Source: Papaver somniferum
Taxonomy: Eukaryota > Streptophyta > Magnoliopsida > Ranunculales > Papaveraceae
Reading direction: 5' to 3'
Assembly: GCF_003573695.1 (NCBI RefSeq)
Contig: NC_039360.1
Location: 121,048,336 to 121,112,335, forward strand
Length of the DNA stretch: 64,000 nt
The stretch's first letter is position 1. Every line of letters starts with the position of its first letter. This document shows positions 51,567 through 63,293 of the stretch, in pieces. The position numbers and the translations under genes are program-made. The notes under the pieces are model-generated. The model was not told the DNA's origin and made no database searches. It saw only the letters and a list, made by a program, of their open reading frames with translations.

Positions 51567-52335
51567 TTCTCAAGAGTTTTCTAAATTGTCGTGGGGTAAC
51601 ATCCTTAGTATCTGGCGAACCAGATATATCCTTAGAGGATTCAGAATTGTCTGCAGATTTAAGAGAAATCACCTCTTTTCCAGACCGGTGTTCATTATCA
51701 AATATCATTAACTTTCCGACAAGAGTATTTCTGGAGAGTGTAGAAAGATCATTTGCTTCTTCAATGACATGTTTCTTAGACTCGTATCTTGATGGTAGAG
51801 ACCTGAGAATATTGCACATAATAACTTTCTCCGGAATAGTTCTTCCTTACGAATATGGGGAGTTAACTATTTGAGAAAGTCTTTGGTTAAACTCATCAAA
51901 GGTTTCATCATCAGACATGCGAAGGTTTTCCCAGTCAAATGCTAGTTTTTGAAGCCTTGCTTCTTTCTCTGTGGCATTCCCTTCAAATACGGTCTCTAAG
52001 ATATCCCACGCATCTTTAGACTTAGTGCACGTGGTCACGTAGTGCTGAAGATCTGGGGTAATGGCATGGATGATATCATTTAATCCATCAGAATTTTTCT
52101 TTGAAGCAAGAATCTCAAGATAATCGTAATCACCAATGTCCTTTATAACAGTTACACCGTCTACTGTAACTAATGGAGGATTATAGCCATTAGCAATACG
52201 AACCCATGATTGAAATCTCGCGCTTGAATAAAAGCACGTATAACAATTTTCCACCATAAATAGTTCGTGCCATCGAAGGCTGGCGGTATGTGTATAGAGA
52301 TAGCACTTCTGTCCATAATAATCAGATTGCTTCAA
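51567..52335 (-). pseudogene. Sirevirus-like gag, N-terminal half
   Basis: Two abutting frames (51847-52335 and 51567-51819) give the UBN2-type Copia gag: SKDAWDILETVFEGN, RLQKLAFDWENLRM, DETFDEFNQRL, ILRSLPSRYE and NTLVGKLMIFDNE. This resembles SIRE/Maximus gag. A frameshift separates the pieces near 51830. The frame runs across the CCTGT duplication into 35371 of the other half, so the insertion split a once-continuous gene. Confidence 0.8.
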
Positions 52336-52363
52336 ATACAGACTTATAAGGTCTTAGCGTGTT

Positions 52364-52380
52364 TGCCTGCTCTGATACCA
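52364..52380 (-). promoter_or_regulatory. Primer-binding site, initiator tRNA-Met
   Basis: The minus strand reads TGGTATCAGAGCAGGCA two bases inside the LTR. TGGTATCAGAGC is the standard Copia site complementary to the initiator tRNA-Met 3' end. Confidence 0.9.
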
Positions 52381-52403
52381 ATTGAAAAAGCGGGGGTCTA
52401 ACA

Positions 52404-52408
52404 ACCAC
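52404..52408. repeat. Target-site duplication ACCAC, left copy
   Basis: It recurs at 57475-57479, just after the inserted LTR. Confidence 0.8.
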
Positions 52409-53078
52409 TGTTAGAGCATTGCTCGGTCGAACTCGCATGTGTTGCTATCTCAAGCATGTTTGTCAATGTTAGTGATCAAAACTATAAGTCTTGAATTCTA
52501 GCCTATTTATAGATGTCTCGGACTAGGATATAGATAGTGTAGTTGAGCTTAGATCTCTTGGCGTTCATCTCTTGAAGATGGAGAACTACTAAGGGGGCTT
52601 GTGGAACTTCTTCGACAAAAGGTATGTGGAGACTTGAACTCATCTATCACTTGGAAAGTCTATTTATACTATCTCTTAAATTGAGATATAAGTCGTGTTA
52701 CGATATAGTTTTCTCTATACACATTTGAGATTTCGAGCTGAGTATATCTCGCTTACATATTTCTCGAAATATGTGTTGGTAAGATTTCGCTTCGACCAAG
52801 TTCATCTTATATCATGAGAAAATTGTTGAGTAACATCTTACATGGTTTGTGTGATACAATCATTTGATGTAGGCTTGAAATGTTTCGATAATGATTATTT
52901 CAATATCTTGAAAATTGCTTTGATGCTAATAGTGTGTGAAAACGGCTATTATCGTTATATAAGAATGTTTCAATGATTGAAATAAAGAGTTGATGATGTA
53001 ACCATCTTTGGGTATAAGCATATATAGTGTGTTCGCACATTAGTGTAGAAATCCATAAATCGGGAACCAAGAGTATGC

Positions 53079-53083
53079 ATATG
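53079..53083. repeat. Target-site duplication ATATG, left copy
   Basis: It recurs at 55687-55691. Confidence 0.7.
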
Positions 53084-55686
53084 TGATGCATGGCGTAACC
53101 ACAACAAAATTAACCAAGATATTTCCCACTAATTAACTGGTAATATAGTGGTAGTAAGGATCGTTCCCACAGAGAGCTGTGTAATTGATATGTTACTTAT
53201 ATTAGCATAACAAAGGAAAACACAAAGGGGGGTTGAACTAAAGTAAAATAAAAATAATGACAAATAAAAAAAAGAGATGATTAAGGAATCCTTCGCCGTT
53301 ACCAAGCGACAACTGGGTTAGTATACTTATCTATCTTCGTTAGAACCATTCATCACCAACCACAGAATAGCAGCTAGCTCAGTGCTATCCCAAAAACTCC
53401 TTATACCAAGGATACGGAAGCTCTCCAATATCAGATTCTATCCAACCGAACCACCAAGTAGTATCTCACTCAAGGTATAATACAATCGAACGTTTTAGGC
53501 TTTGTGAATTAGGTTGATCCCAGTAGTTAAACTCTTAGTTCAAGGTCCACTTGCTGGTGTTATCTTCACTCGCAATTTCTCCACATAATCCCTCTGTAAG
53601 GTCTCGCGATTTCTACTTGTGTATGAATTATTCGACGATTACTTATCTCCTAACTCAATACTAGCAATAGAACAATTAGTAAATCAATCTAGCGTGTCTA
53701 GCGTGCGCTCCAAATCAATCCAGTAATCACTCATATACATTAAATATGGTAAAGACAAACGATAAGATGATTAAAACTCTGAACAAACTTGTATAATAAT
53801 AGAGCTTCACGCTAGAACATTGAATTCATCCTTAATCAATAAAGTTTAGCCTCTCGTGTTTACACCGTTTCATGGTTCCCCCTAAAGGGATAAACCCTAG
53901 AATTTTAATGAAGAACCAAAATATAATATGAGATGTAGAGATATGTTTAGGTCAAGAAGTGTTTCTTTTATAGTCTCCAAATTGTAGAAGCGCCCGTGCT
54001 TAATTCCGTGCAGAGTGGGTTGCCAAAGTCTAGCCAAATTTCCAAATAACCAAAAGTAAGTCACGGCCAAGTCTCTCACCATACAAAGAAGGCGCATAAA
54101 CACAGCCTAATGCGCTCATGCAGCAGCTATAGAAGCCCAGCCCGCTTAATATTTGGCTTGTCAGTCCAAGGAACTGACAGCCTATTTTCTTCTTCTTTCC
54201 CCACGGCCAGGAATTCCCATACGTAAGTTTCCCTGTGACTTTTCTCAGTTTTGTTAATCCTACTGCGTCTGGGACTTTCCAGACGTAACTTCTCCTGGAT
54301 CTTTCTCATCATTTCTTTCCTTCGGCTAAGTCCATCTCGAGTTGTTCACAGCAACAGCAAACCATCGTCATTACTGCAACCTATCGTTTTCAGTCCACAA
54401 AGTCCCATTATCGATAATTCTTTATCGTTGTTTCTCAATCAACTCAGCACTGATCACTATTCCCTGTTGTCTCAAGCTTCATAAACCAGTTCAACTATAT
54501 CACTTCTTGGTGCTGTTATTAGCTTCGTAAAGATCTCACCTGTCGAAACAAGTCAACAACCCATCAGTCCATCAACTCTGGTCGTTCTTTCTTTCTTCAT
54601 TAGCCCACATCGATCAATGCAGCACCACCATTTATCACGAGCATCGCCAGCACCTATATCATCCTTATCACTGCCATGGTCCTCTCCTTCCATATCTCTC
54701 GGTCTCATAACAGCTTCCAATCCAGCGCCATTCACCTCTCCATTAATCGCTGCCATCACCACGATCTCGATGAACGTCATCATTACTGCCCTTTCCATCA
54801 TCTCTGCAGCTTCATCACTTCCAGCTTCCTTCATTGTTGAGAATCAACGGCAGCAGCAACTGAACTCGTTTCTAACTTGAGTGCTCATTATTACAGTAGC
54901 ATCCTTCTTTCGTTACTTCCATTAACCGCCATCGTTTCCGGCATTCACTGCCATTATCATTACTTCCATTCCATGTACCTTTCTTTCGTCTATTTCCGAT
55001 CAATAATGACAGCAGCTCAATACTCATCCATTTCCTCGAGACCATCTAGCCCATATTACTCGAGCTTCTCCATCAAATTCCCGGAAGTCCATCAATGATA
55101 ATGGCAGCGACCACTACAGCACAGCTCCTCTTCTCTCTGCCAACAATGAACGATCGCCATCAACTTCGTCCGTCGCTGGCAATGGCAGCCGCCAAATTCC
55201 ATAATATCAGCACAGCTCCAACTCCGTTAACTACCATCTCTGCCATTAACAGCATCACGGGTTTCCGTCTTTGAAGTGGAGAAGATGATGATGGTGCCCC
55301 GAGAAAGTATCTGGAGCCCTTAGTAATGCGCCATTCAACTGTTTGAACTGTCTGTTCCAGAGAACCGACAAGCTTAATTTATAGTTTCGACCATAACTTC
55401 CTCGTACGATGCCGGAATGAGTTCATTCTTTCTCCCTTAGCTTCTTCTTTTCGCCCTCTTCGAGATGATGGAAAAAAATCCTGATTGTGAGCGAGTTCCA
55501 CTTGGTCTTTGGCCCTTCTCCACTTGTAGACTTCACTTTTGTAGCTCTTTTCACTTCTTTTTGGATGATTCACCTAACAAAACATAAATAAAAGAAAACG
55601 AGAGTAATATACAATAATTCGCAAGAATACATAACAATTACTAGCATGGATTGGACACTAAAGATATATAAAATATGCACTTATTA
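53084..55686 (-). mobile_element. 2.6 kb solo-LTR-like insertion
   Basis: It begins TGATGCATGGCG and ends GCACTTATTA (a TG...TA rather than TG...CA end), flanked by ATATG. The minus strand carries TATAAAAG at 53965-53972. The start and a GATCGTTCCCACAGAGAG word recall LTRs of gypsy elements such as the Athila copy. The middle (54240-55300) is CATCATCACCA-rich and gives low-complexity ORFs on both strands that I do not trust. Confidence 0.65.
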
Positions 55687-55691
55687 ATATG
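55687..55691. repeat. Target-site duplication ATATG, right copy
   Basis: It pairs with 53079-53083. Confidence 0.7.
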
Positions 55692-55784
55692 TGTGTTTAC
55701 GAAATTGGTGAAGGAGGCACTCGCGGAATTTTTCGAACCGAAAATATCTGCTGAATTTGGGAATTAGAAACTCCTAAACTAGTC

Positions 55785-55910
55785 ACCATAAGTATGCGTG
55801 CCCGTACGCATACTGGCGGAAGTTTTCGAACCGAAAATTTCTGCTGAGTTTGGAAACTTAACAAACTCAAAATCCTGTTGCTTAAGTACGCATACCCGTA
55901 CGCATACTTA
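55785..55910. repeat. Palindromic motifs, GTACGCATAC-type, two units
   Basis: AAGTATGCGTGCCCGTACGC and TAAGTACGCATACCCGTACG lie in the plus LTR, about 450-580 bases before its TATA box. Confidence 0.75.
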
Positions 55911-57474
55911 AGCTGGTTACTTTGTCAAATCGGTCAGTTCGTGAACTTAAACATTTAAATCATAAGGAATGCAATCTTTGCAAATCGTGGCTATAATGTT
56001 CATGATTGATTCAAGTGAATCAAACCTATTTGGTTTCGATTGTGTTTTTTTCAATACAATTGAACAACTCTTTAACTAGTTTCATTTGATTCATTTGAAC
56101 TAGTTATGGTTAATATGAATAAGGTTGATATGAGAGTAATCATATGGCTAACCTCGGTTAATTATTTGTGAACCAACCGTGTACACGTTTAGGTACGGTT
56201 ACATAAACCTAAATGAGGGTACATTTCATTTGTGTGTAACAAGCTAAGTTCGATCTAACAGTTGAAATATATTATCTTGGTTGAATCAGGTTTTTCATCT
56301 AACGGTGAATATTGAATGCTTTATTACCAAGGTAACTTGGATTGCAAACCCTGATTTGAAAACTATATAAAGGAGAACTCTAGCAACCGGGAAACAAAAT
56401 CCCCACACCTCCTGTGTGTTACTAGTTGCATAACTAGAGTCGTTTCTCCTTTAACCTTAGGTTTCTTCTCGAGACCCTGTAGGTTAACGACTTGAAGACT
56501 TCATTGGGATTGTGAAGCCAGACCCAACTATTATCTTTGTAGTTGCGTGATCTGATCTTGTTGTTTCTATCGTGTTGAGTGCAAATGAAATAATTGGCTC
56601 GAGATTTTATATCTCCGATAGGCAAGATAGAAAAGTAATCACAAACAAACTTCGTCTCATCGTTTGTGATTCCACAATAACTTGTTTCGCCAGTCGATTA
56701 AGTTTATTGTGAGGTGATTGATAATTCTAGGCTGTTCTTCGGGAATATAATTCCGGGTTATCAATTGGTTCATGTTCACCTTGATTTATCAAAAGACGGA
56801 ACAAAACTCTTGGGTATTTCTGTGGGAGGCAGATTTGTCTATCAAGTCGAAGACTTTGGGTCATAGCAACTCTTAGTTGTGGGTGAGATCAGCTAAGGGA
56901 ATCAAGTGTGTAGTATCCTGCTGGGATCAGAGACGTAAGGAGCGCAACTGTAGCTTGAATCAGTGTGATATGGATTAGGGTTCAACTACAGTCCAGTCCG
57001 AAGTTAATTGGTAGTAGGCTAGTGTCTGTAGCGGCTTAATGCAGTGTGGTGTTCAATCTGGACTAGGTCCCGGGGTTTTTCTGCATTTGCGGTTTCCTCG
57101 TTAACAAAATTCTGGTGTCTGCGTTATTTCTTTTCCGCATTATATTTTGTTATATAATTGAAATATCACAGGTTGTGCGTTAAGATCAATCAATTAGAAT
57201 ATCCAACCTTGGGTTGTTGATTTACATTGATTGACACTTGAACATTGGTCTTTGGTACCGTTCAAGTTACTCTTCTTATATTCAATCAGGCTCGCAGATT
57301 TCTATTTGCTGATTGCGGATTGAATTAAGAATTAGAGATATTAAACTCTTTGATATACTTTATTCTAGGTTGAGTTTGATTGTCTAGTTGATTCTCTAGA
57401 AAGTGTATTGGAGTAAGTCCTCTCAGATTGCCAAACGAATTGTTGGGTGTGGTTGTTAGACCCCCGTATTTTCA

Positions 57475-57479
57475 ACCAC
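57475..57479. repeat. Target-site duplication ACCAC, right copy
   Basis: It pairs with 52404-52408. Confidence 0.8.
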
Positions 57480-59404
57480 ACCCAATATTTCGTTTTGCAA
57501 TTTGTATGGAATAAACCTCAATAATATTCCGAGAGTGGAAACTCAATCAAAGAATAATACTAAAGAGTTTATCTCTTTTTCTCAAATCAATCAGCAAATC
57601 AAACAGATAGAAATCTATGAGCCTAATTGATGTGATAAATACTTGGATGGTACCAAAGACCAATATCCAATCAAAATCTTATCCAACAAACAAGGTCGGA
57701 TTTATCAATAATGATTGATCAACGCACAACCTGTGATATTTCAATTATAAAGATAAACAATATAATGCGGAAAAGAAATAACACAGACACCAGAAATTTT
57801 GTTAACGAGGAAACCACAAATGCAGAAAAACTCCGGGATCTAGTCCAGAATAAACACACACTGGTTATAAGTTGTTACACCAATTTCCTCGGAATAGATG
57901 TAATACCTGCTTCAGCTGTATTCAAGTACTTGTAAAACTCCTAGCAGAACATCAATTCTCTTTAGAAGTTATTCTCGAAATCTGCTCGCAGAACAAAGTT
58001 CTCTATTCTCTTCAGAAGCACTCTAAAAAAGTTTTTAGCAGAATGTTAGTTCTCTTTAGAAGATGCAACAACACGTTGATACCATTCGATATTTTGTTTT
58101 CAAAAAACACCGGTTTGATTTCCCTTTAGATGTGAATCAAGGTTTTGAAAATCTTGTGTTTGTTTTGAGAAAAACAATTACTAGGTAAAAGTAATATCAA
58201 AACAAACTTGTAAATTATGGTTTATTACACTCTTCAAAAATAGGAAGAGAAACCTAATGATTCTACGACAAGAACATTAATCGAAGTTTTCTTTCTAGCT
58301 TCCGATTTCGACTAACAAGTGTTGGTATACGACCGGATATAGAAATCTATCATGACCTAGGGTTTATGATCAACAACTCTTGAATGGTTTTATATCAGAA
58401 GAGAAAACCTTAGAATAGACAAGAGGTGAAAAACCTAGATTGAAAGTTGTATAATCAATCACGAAGATTATATCCAACTCGGCTTTGTGATACCAAATAC
58501 AAATACTTTTATCTCACTCTTGTTCACGAAGAACAGAAGACATGGAAAACAACCTTATGAAGCTTACACCAATTTTCCAAAGGGGATGAAAAACGTGTAG
58601 CACTCACGAACCCTTTATTTATAGTGAACAATATCATGGAAGCTAAGCAACTCTTGCCAAAATAATGAAATAAATAATTAATTTAGCAAATATTTTATTT
58701 ATGTGAGTAAATCACAATTTATCTTAGGAAGGAATCACAAACACTTTAATATGGTTATCAAATATGTTTGGAGTAATAACTATCTTGCCTAGATAAGGAA
58801 ACATCAAAAACTTGACCAAAAATGTCTTCTAGTCATGTAATTGGGCTCAAGCCCGTGAACCGTTACAAACAGTTCGTGGATTGTTTCCTACTAACGAACT
58901 GTAACAATTTCAGCAACACTTATAATTGTTACTTTAATAAATCACTCATAACTTCATCGTTATAACTCAGAATTGAGTGATTCTTGGCTCATTGAATTCG
59001 TAAGCTCATTCACTATAAAACGAGAACCTTTCCAGGGACAAAGGTCATTGTCACCAAATTCGTGGCTCAACTAACCTCGAGTATATATACAAAAATGTAC
59101 ATTTACCGTCATAAGAATTGTTCCATAGAGTGAACATTTGTTTCGATAGATTAGAAAGGTATAATTGAACAAGAATCCAAATGAAATCAATTACCACATA
59201 CCTTTGTTTATGAAGTCCTTGTTGATGTCTTCTTGTAGTCTTCAAACTTCATCCTTCAAGGATAGCTTCGATTCTACTTCTTAGACTTAATCTAGTCCGA
59301 AACCATCTTTAGTATACTAAATCAATAATGCATTTTGGCAACTAAAATTGACAACTAACTTGACATATCAACTCTAGTGGGTTCAACCGAGAAATGCTCT
59401 AACA

Positions 59405-60893
59405 AAGTCGTTAACTTACAGAGTTTTGGAAAAAACCTAAGGTTAAAGGAGAATCGACTTTAGTCGCAACTAGTATCACACAGGAGGTGTGGAGATTAGG
59501 TTTCCCAGTTGCTAGAATTTTCCCTTATATAGTCCTCAAATCAGGGTTCGCAATCAATGTTACCTTGGTAACGAAGCATTCAATATTCATCGATAGATGA
59601 AAAACCTGATTAGACTCAAGCTAATATCTTTCAAACATTAGATCGAACTTAGCTTGTTACACACAAATGAAAAGTGACTTCATTTAGATATGAGTAATTG
59701 TACCTAAACGTGTCCACTTTGTTGGCTCAACAATAGTTAACCGAAGTTAGCCATATGAACACTTTCATATCAACCTCATTCATCTTAACCATAACTAGTT
59801 CAAATGACTGAAATGAAACTAGTTCTAGAGTTGTTATATTGTTTCTATTCTCATAGAAGTATACAAGATACAATTGAAGCAAAATCGATTTTGATTCACT
59901 CGAATCAATTCATGAACATTATAGCCACAATTTGCAAAAGATTGCATTCCTTATTACATAAATGTATTAGTTCATGAACAAATCGATTCTAGAACATAAC
60001 CTACTCAAGTATGAAAACGAGTACGCATACCTAAGTGGCCAGACTTAGTTTGGGTTCGCCGGTATGCGAGCGGGTACGCATACCTTCCAAACTCAGTTGA
60101 ATTTCCGGAACTTGAAACTCAGGCCAGTACGCATACCGGTATGACTACTAAGTTCTCGGACTTTCATTAACCAACCAGTATGCATACGGGTATGCATACT
60201 ATGGTTCCCGGGCTTGGAATAACTTGCAACAGTTAGCATACAAGTACGCATACTATGCTATATCCAATCATGGTTAATTGTTCTAAACTCCCATTTCAAT
60301 CATTGAAACATTCTTAGAAGAAGACAATAGCCGCCTCACACAAACTATTAGCTTCAAGGCAATTTTCAAGTGATCGAATGATCAATACGAAACATTCCGA
60401 GTCTACATCAAATGACTGTCTCACACAAATCATGTAAGATGTTACCAGGTGATTTTCACATGATCATCTTTTGACTTTCGTCAAGAATATAAGATGAACT
60501 TGGTCAAAGTGAAAACTTACCAACACATATTTCGAGAAATATGTAAGCGAGTTAAACTCAGGTTGAAATATCAAATGTGTATAATCGAAGCCTATATAGC
60601 TATACGACTTTTGTCTCAAATAAGAGAGATGTAGTAGATAGACTTTTGAGTGATAGATGAGTTCAAGTCTCCACATACCTTTTGTTTATGAAGTTCCACA
60701 AGCTCCCCTTAGTAGTTCTTCGCCTTCAATCGATGAACGCGGTGAAGTCTAATGCTCAACTACACTTACTATCCTAATCCGAGACTTAGCTATAAGTAGA
60801 CTAGAAATCAAGACTTATAGTTTTGGCAACTAAACTTGACAAACAATCTTGAGATAGAAACGTTTGCGAGTTCGACCGAGCAGTGCTCTAACA
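59405..60893 (-). repeat. Partial Sirevirus-family LTR (3' LTR of the rightmost element)
   Basis: It starts in mid-LTR (AAGTCGTTAAC, matching the reverse of 56480-56500) and ends GCTCTAACA. A polypurine tract follows immediately, so it is the 3' LTR of the minus-strand element that continues to the right. Its missing part was displaced by the LTR that ends at 59404. Confidence 0.65.
60005..60265. repeat. Palindromic motifs, GTACGCATAC-type, five units
   Basis: Units such as CGGTATGCGAGCGGGTACGC and CAGTATGCATACGGGTATGC occupy the same LTR position as the clusters at 33450 and 55785 but with different spacing and sequence. Confidence 0.7.
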
Positions 60894-60906
60894 ATCTCCC
60901 CCTTTG
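60894..60906 (-). promoter_or_regulatory. Sirevirus polypurine tract
   Basis: The minus strand reads CAAAGGGGGAGAT directly before the 3' LTR start TGTTAGAGCACTG. AAAGGGGGAGA is characteristic of Sireviruses. Confidence 0.8.
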
Positions 60907-62232
60907 TCAATTTCAGTGGCAAAACTATCAATACATATGGATTACAAAATAAATAAACTTTGTAGCTTCTCATCCAAATGCTCGATTTCCTTGGTTCTTC
61001 AACATTACTCGAAATCTTCGTCACTTCCAAGTACTCCAGTGATTCTGAACGTGTTCAACTCAGTATCATAGTTGTTGAAGATCCGTAGCTATAACAATGA
61101 GAAAACAATAGCTTTCAATCATTGTTATACAGTGTCATAGTATTATTACACAACATCAAAGTCCAATTGTATCACAACTTTAACAACAATACTATGGTGA
61201 TATGTATCACCCCGCCTTAGTCAATACTTTATCTCACAATGAAAACCACTCCCCTTTACATAATGATCCGTAAACCATATGTATTTGTAGTGTGAACTAC
61301 ACATTAATTCTCCCCCAATATAAATTAGCAAAGGTACGAAAACTAGTGGGATCATAATGAAATTCTCATAGAGATACTTCATGACTAAAAAAGAACATAT
61401 CAACTTTGTGTCAATGATTTTCACATAGCCGAAACTTAGTGTATTCATCAAGGATTTTATAAAGATACTGGAAAACTCCTACAATATTCCACAGCCGCAC
61501 TCCTCACAAAGCTTTGGCAATTAAGCAAAAGTTCAATTAAGAACTCTCGCCCATAAAATGTCATTCCCGAAAGAACAACAAGAGCGACCTTACTTTTACA
61601 ATAAAATAAGGATTTCTTTGGGCATTAACAAATTACATGAAACATGAATTTGTATCCAGAAAAATCAATTAAATTAACCACAAGAGAACCCATGATTAAT
61701 TTAATCAGAAATGCTCAACATAAGAGAACTTACGGAGCCGTACAGTACTTTCACATAGAAGTGGATCAGGGAAAGATCAATATTGCGGAATATTCAAAGT
61801 TTTCATTATATTTTTCATCAATATTTGCATAAAGACATATAATAGACTTAATCTTTGCGATCAAAAGTTCATCCTATCTTCCATCAATATTTGCATAATG
61901 ACATAATAGGCTTAACTTTTGACATATATGGGACAATCATAGTTCACGGACGTAAACACACATATCCCATAACAATTTTTGCAATATATAAAACCAATAA
62001 AGATTAATACTGCAAAATCATCTTCCAAATAAACTTTAGAATTTAAATAAATAAATCTAAAAACATTGCAAGATGAAAAACGTTGGCAATAGCTATGTGT
62101 ACTCACAATAATTGTTATTCCAAACCCTAGTTATCCTTCTTAAAACGCAAGAATAAATTCTCATAAGAAGTTTTCAAGATAAAATAAAGACAACAAACAA
62201 GAATCAAAAGACTCCTAAACCAACAAAACCGA
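60907..62232 (-). other. 3' internal region of the rightmost Sirevirus-family element
   Basis: Non-coding by eye. 61325-61600 matches 32541-32830, which shows that the two elements belong to the same family. No pol domain is seen. Confidence 0.5.
61307..61319 (-). promoter_or_regulatory. Second polypurine-like tract
   Basis: The minus strand reads ATTGGGGGAGAAT about 410 bases upstream of the true tract. Sireviruses are known for extra polypurine-tract copies in this region. Confidence 0.5.
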
Positions 62233-62673
62233 TCATGAACGGAAACCAAAGATCACTTCCGGACCCCCCACGAGTCTTGAGTCCTTTGAGCTTGTGATTG
62301 ATGGCATCCACTGCTTCTTCAAAGAACATATCCTCATTGCGAAGATCTTTAACATGTGTCTCATGAGAACAAGGTTTGAATTAAACTTTTTCAACTCAGT
62401 TCTTAACACATCAAGACCCTTCATAGTATTAACAAGTTGCAGTTTTGTTTCCTCAAAGCATTTAAGAAAATCATGAACCACTACAGCAGAAACCATATCC
62501 TCATTCTCAACATCCTGATGAGTATAGGCATAGTAGCATGAGGCGTCAGGGTTTTGATCATCATTTTCTACTAGGGTTCTTTTCTTCCTCCCTCTGGACT
62601 CGAAACCAATACCTTTATTAAGAAAACCTCTTGCAAAACCATCAGTGCGAGAAGGTGAAGACATTCTTGACAA
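62233..62673 (-). CDS. Unknown 146-residue ORF in the Sirevirus-family element
   Basis: It starts MSRMSSPSRTDG at 62673. A basic patch (RGRKKRTL) lies near residues 28-35. A long helical stretch (FLKCFEETKLQLVNTMKGL..LRTELKKF) suggests a coiled coil; no membrane segment is seen. A TATA-like ATTTAAATA sits on the minus strand about 55 bases upstream. Autonomous Sireviruses may have an envelope-like gene in this position, but nothing here shows such a function. It could be part of a long non-coding element. Confidence 0.35.
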   Translation of the reverse strand: MSRMSSPSRTDGFARGFLNKGIGFESRGRKKRTLVENDDQNPDASCYYAYTHQDVENEDMVSAVVVHDFLKCFEETKLQLVNTMKGLDVLRTELKKFNSNLVLMRHMLKIFAMRICSLKKQWMPSITSSKDSRLVGGPEVIFGFRS

Positions 62674-63293
62674 AATACAATAACCTAGAGTAAGTGTACA
62701 TGACTCAATAGGTTTGGTATTTAAATGATTTCTTAGGGACGGTAAATTTTAGGGTTTCTAAAGGCAGTTCGTGACAAGTAAGTCATGGGCACCCGTACGA
62801 ACACAATCCGAACCCAAAAGAAAAACAAAACTAAAACGAAATGTACCTTTTTACAAGGTAATACAAAACAATATAATTTTGCTACGTGTAGATTTTCTTT
62901 CACAAATTTTTGGCTCAATAAATTTTATATCTCCACAGAGAAACAATTTAGAGCACAAGAGTAGCAGGCAACTTAGTTGCAATAAAAACTTCTTCGAAAC
63001 TAAAACGATAAGAAAAAAAAGAAGAAATTCTTGAGACACAAACAATACTTAGGCAGTGCTATCTATAGACAATAGTTTATCTAAGGACGATAAGAAAATA
63101 ACTCGACTAATTAGAATGCACTTTACCAATAAGTGTACCTGACCATATCTCACTCAACCAGAATTTTTGTGTGAGTGAGATTTCAACCTTGTGATTAATT
63201 AGCACAAGTATGAGCCTTAAGATCATTAAATGAATGGTGTTCACGGTTGAGTCTCTTTTTCCTTCCAATTCTAGGAAAGAATCCTTTTTGATG
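62674..63293 (-). other. AT-rich spacer within the element
   Basis: It separates the two ORFs. No motif recognised. Confidence 0.35.

Larger units (their letters stand above)
52409..57474 (+). mobile_element. Opposite-orientation solo LTR of the same Sirevirus family, with a nested insert
   Basis: It runs from TGTTAGAGCATTGCTCGG to GACCCCCGTATTTTCA and has TATATAAA at 56364-56371. Without the nested insert (53084-55686 and its duplicated 5 bp) it is about 2.46 kb. No second LTR or internal region is present, so it is a solo LTR. It was formed inside an LTR of its own family in the opposite direction. Confidence 0.8.
52383..59404 (-). repeat. Sirevirus 5' LTR, split by an insertion
   Basis: It starts TGAAAAAGCGGGGGTCTAACA at 52383 and is interrupted at 52408. 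It resumes at 57480 with ACCCAATATTTCG and ends GCTCTAACA at 59404. Removing the insert gives about 1.95 kb. The rejoined site reads CTAACA-ACCAC-ACCCAATATTTCG, as predicted from sister LTRs. Confidence 0.75.

Noticed and set aside
54553..54880. ORFs on both strands in the nested LTR insert
   Set aside because: Low-complexity sequence from CATCATCACC-like runs; no domain, no promoter context.
32221..59404. Treating 32221 and 59404 as the two outer ends of one Sirevirus insertion
   Set aside because: The flanks (CTAGTTG on the left, AAGTC on the right) show no target duplication, and the left LTR is mosaic and truncated, so the pairing cannot be supported.
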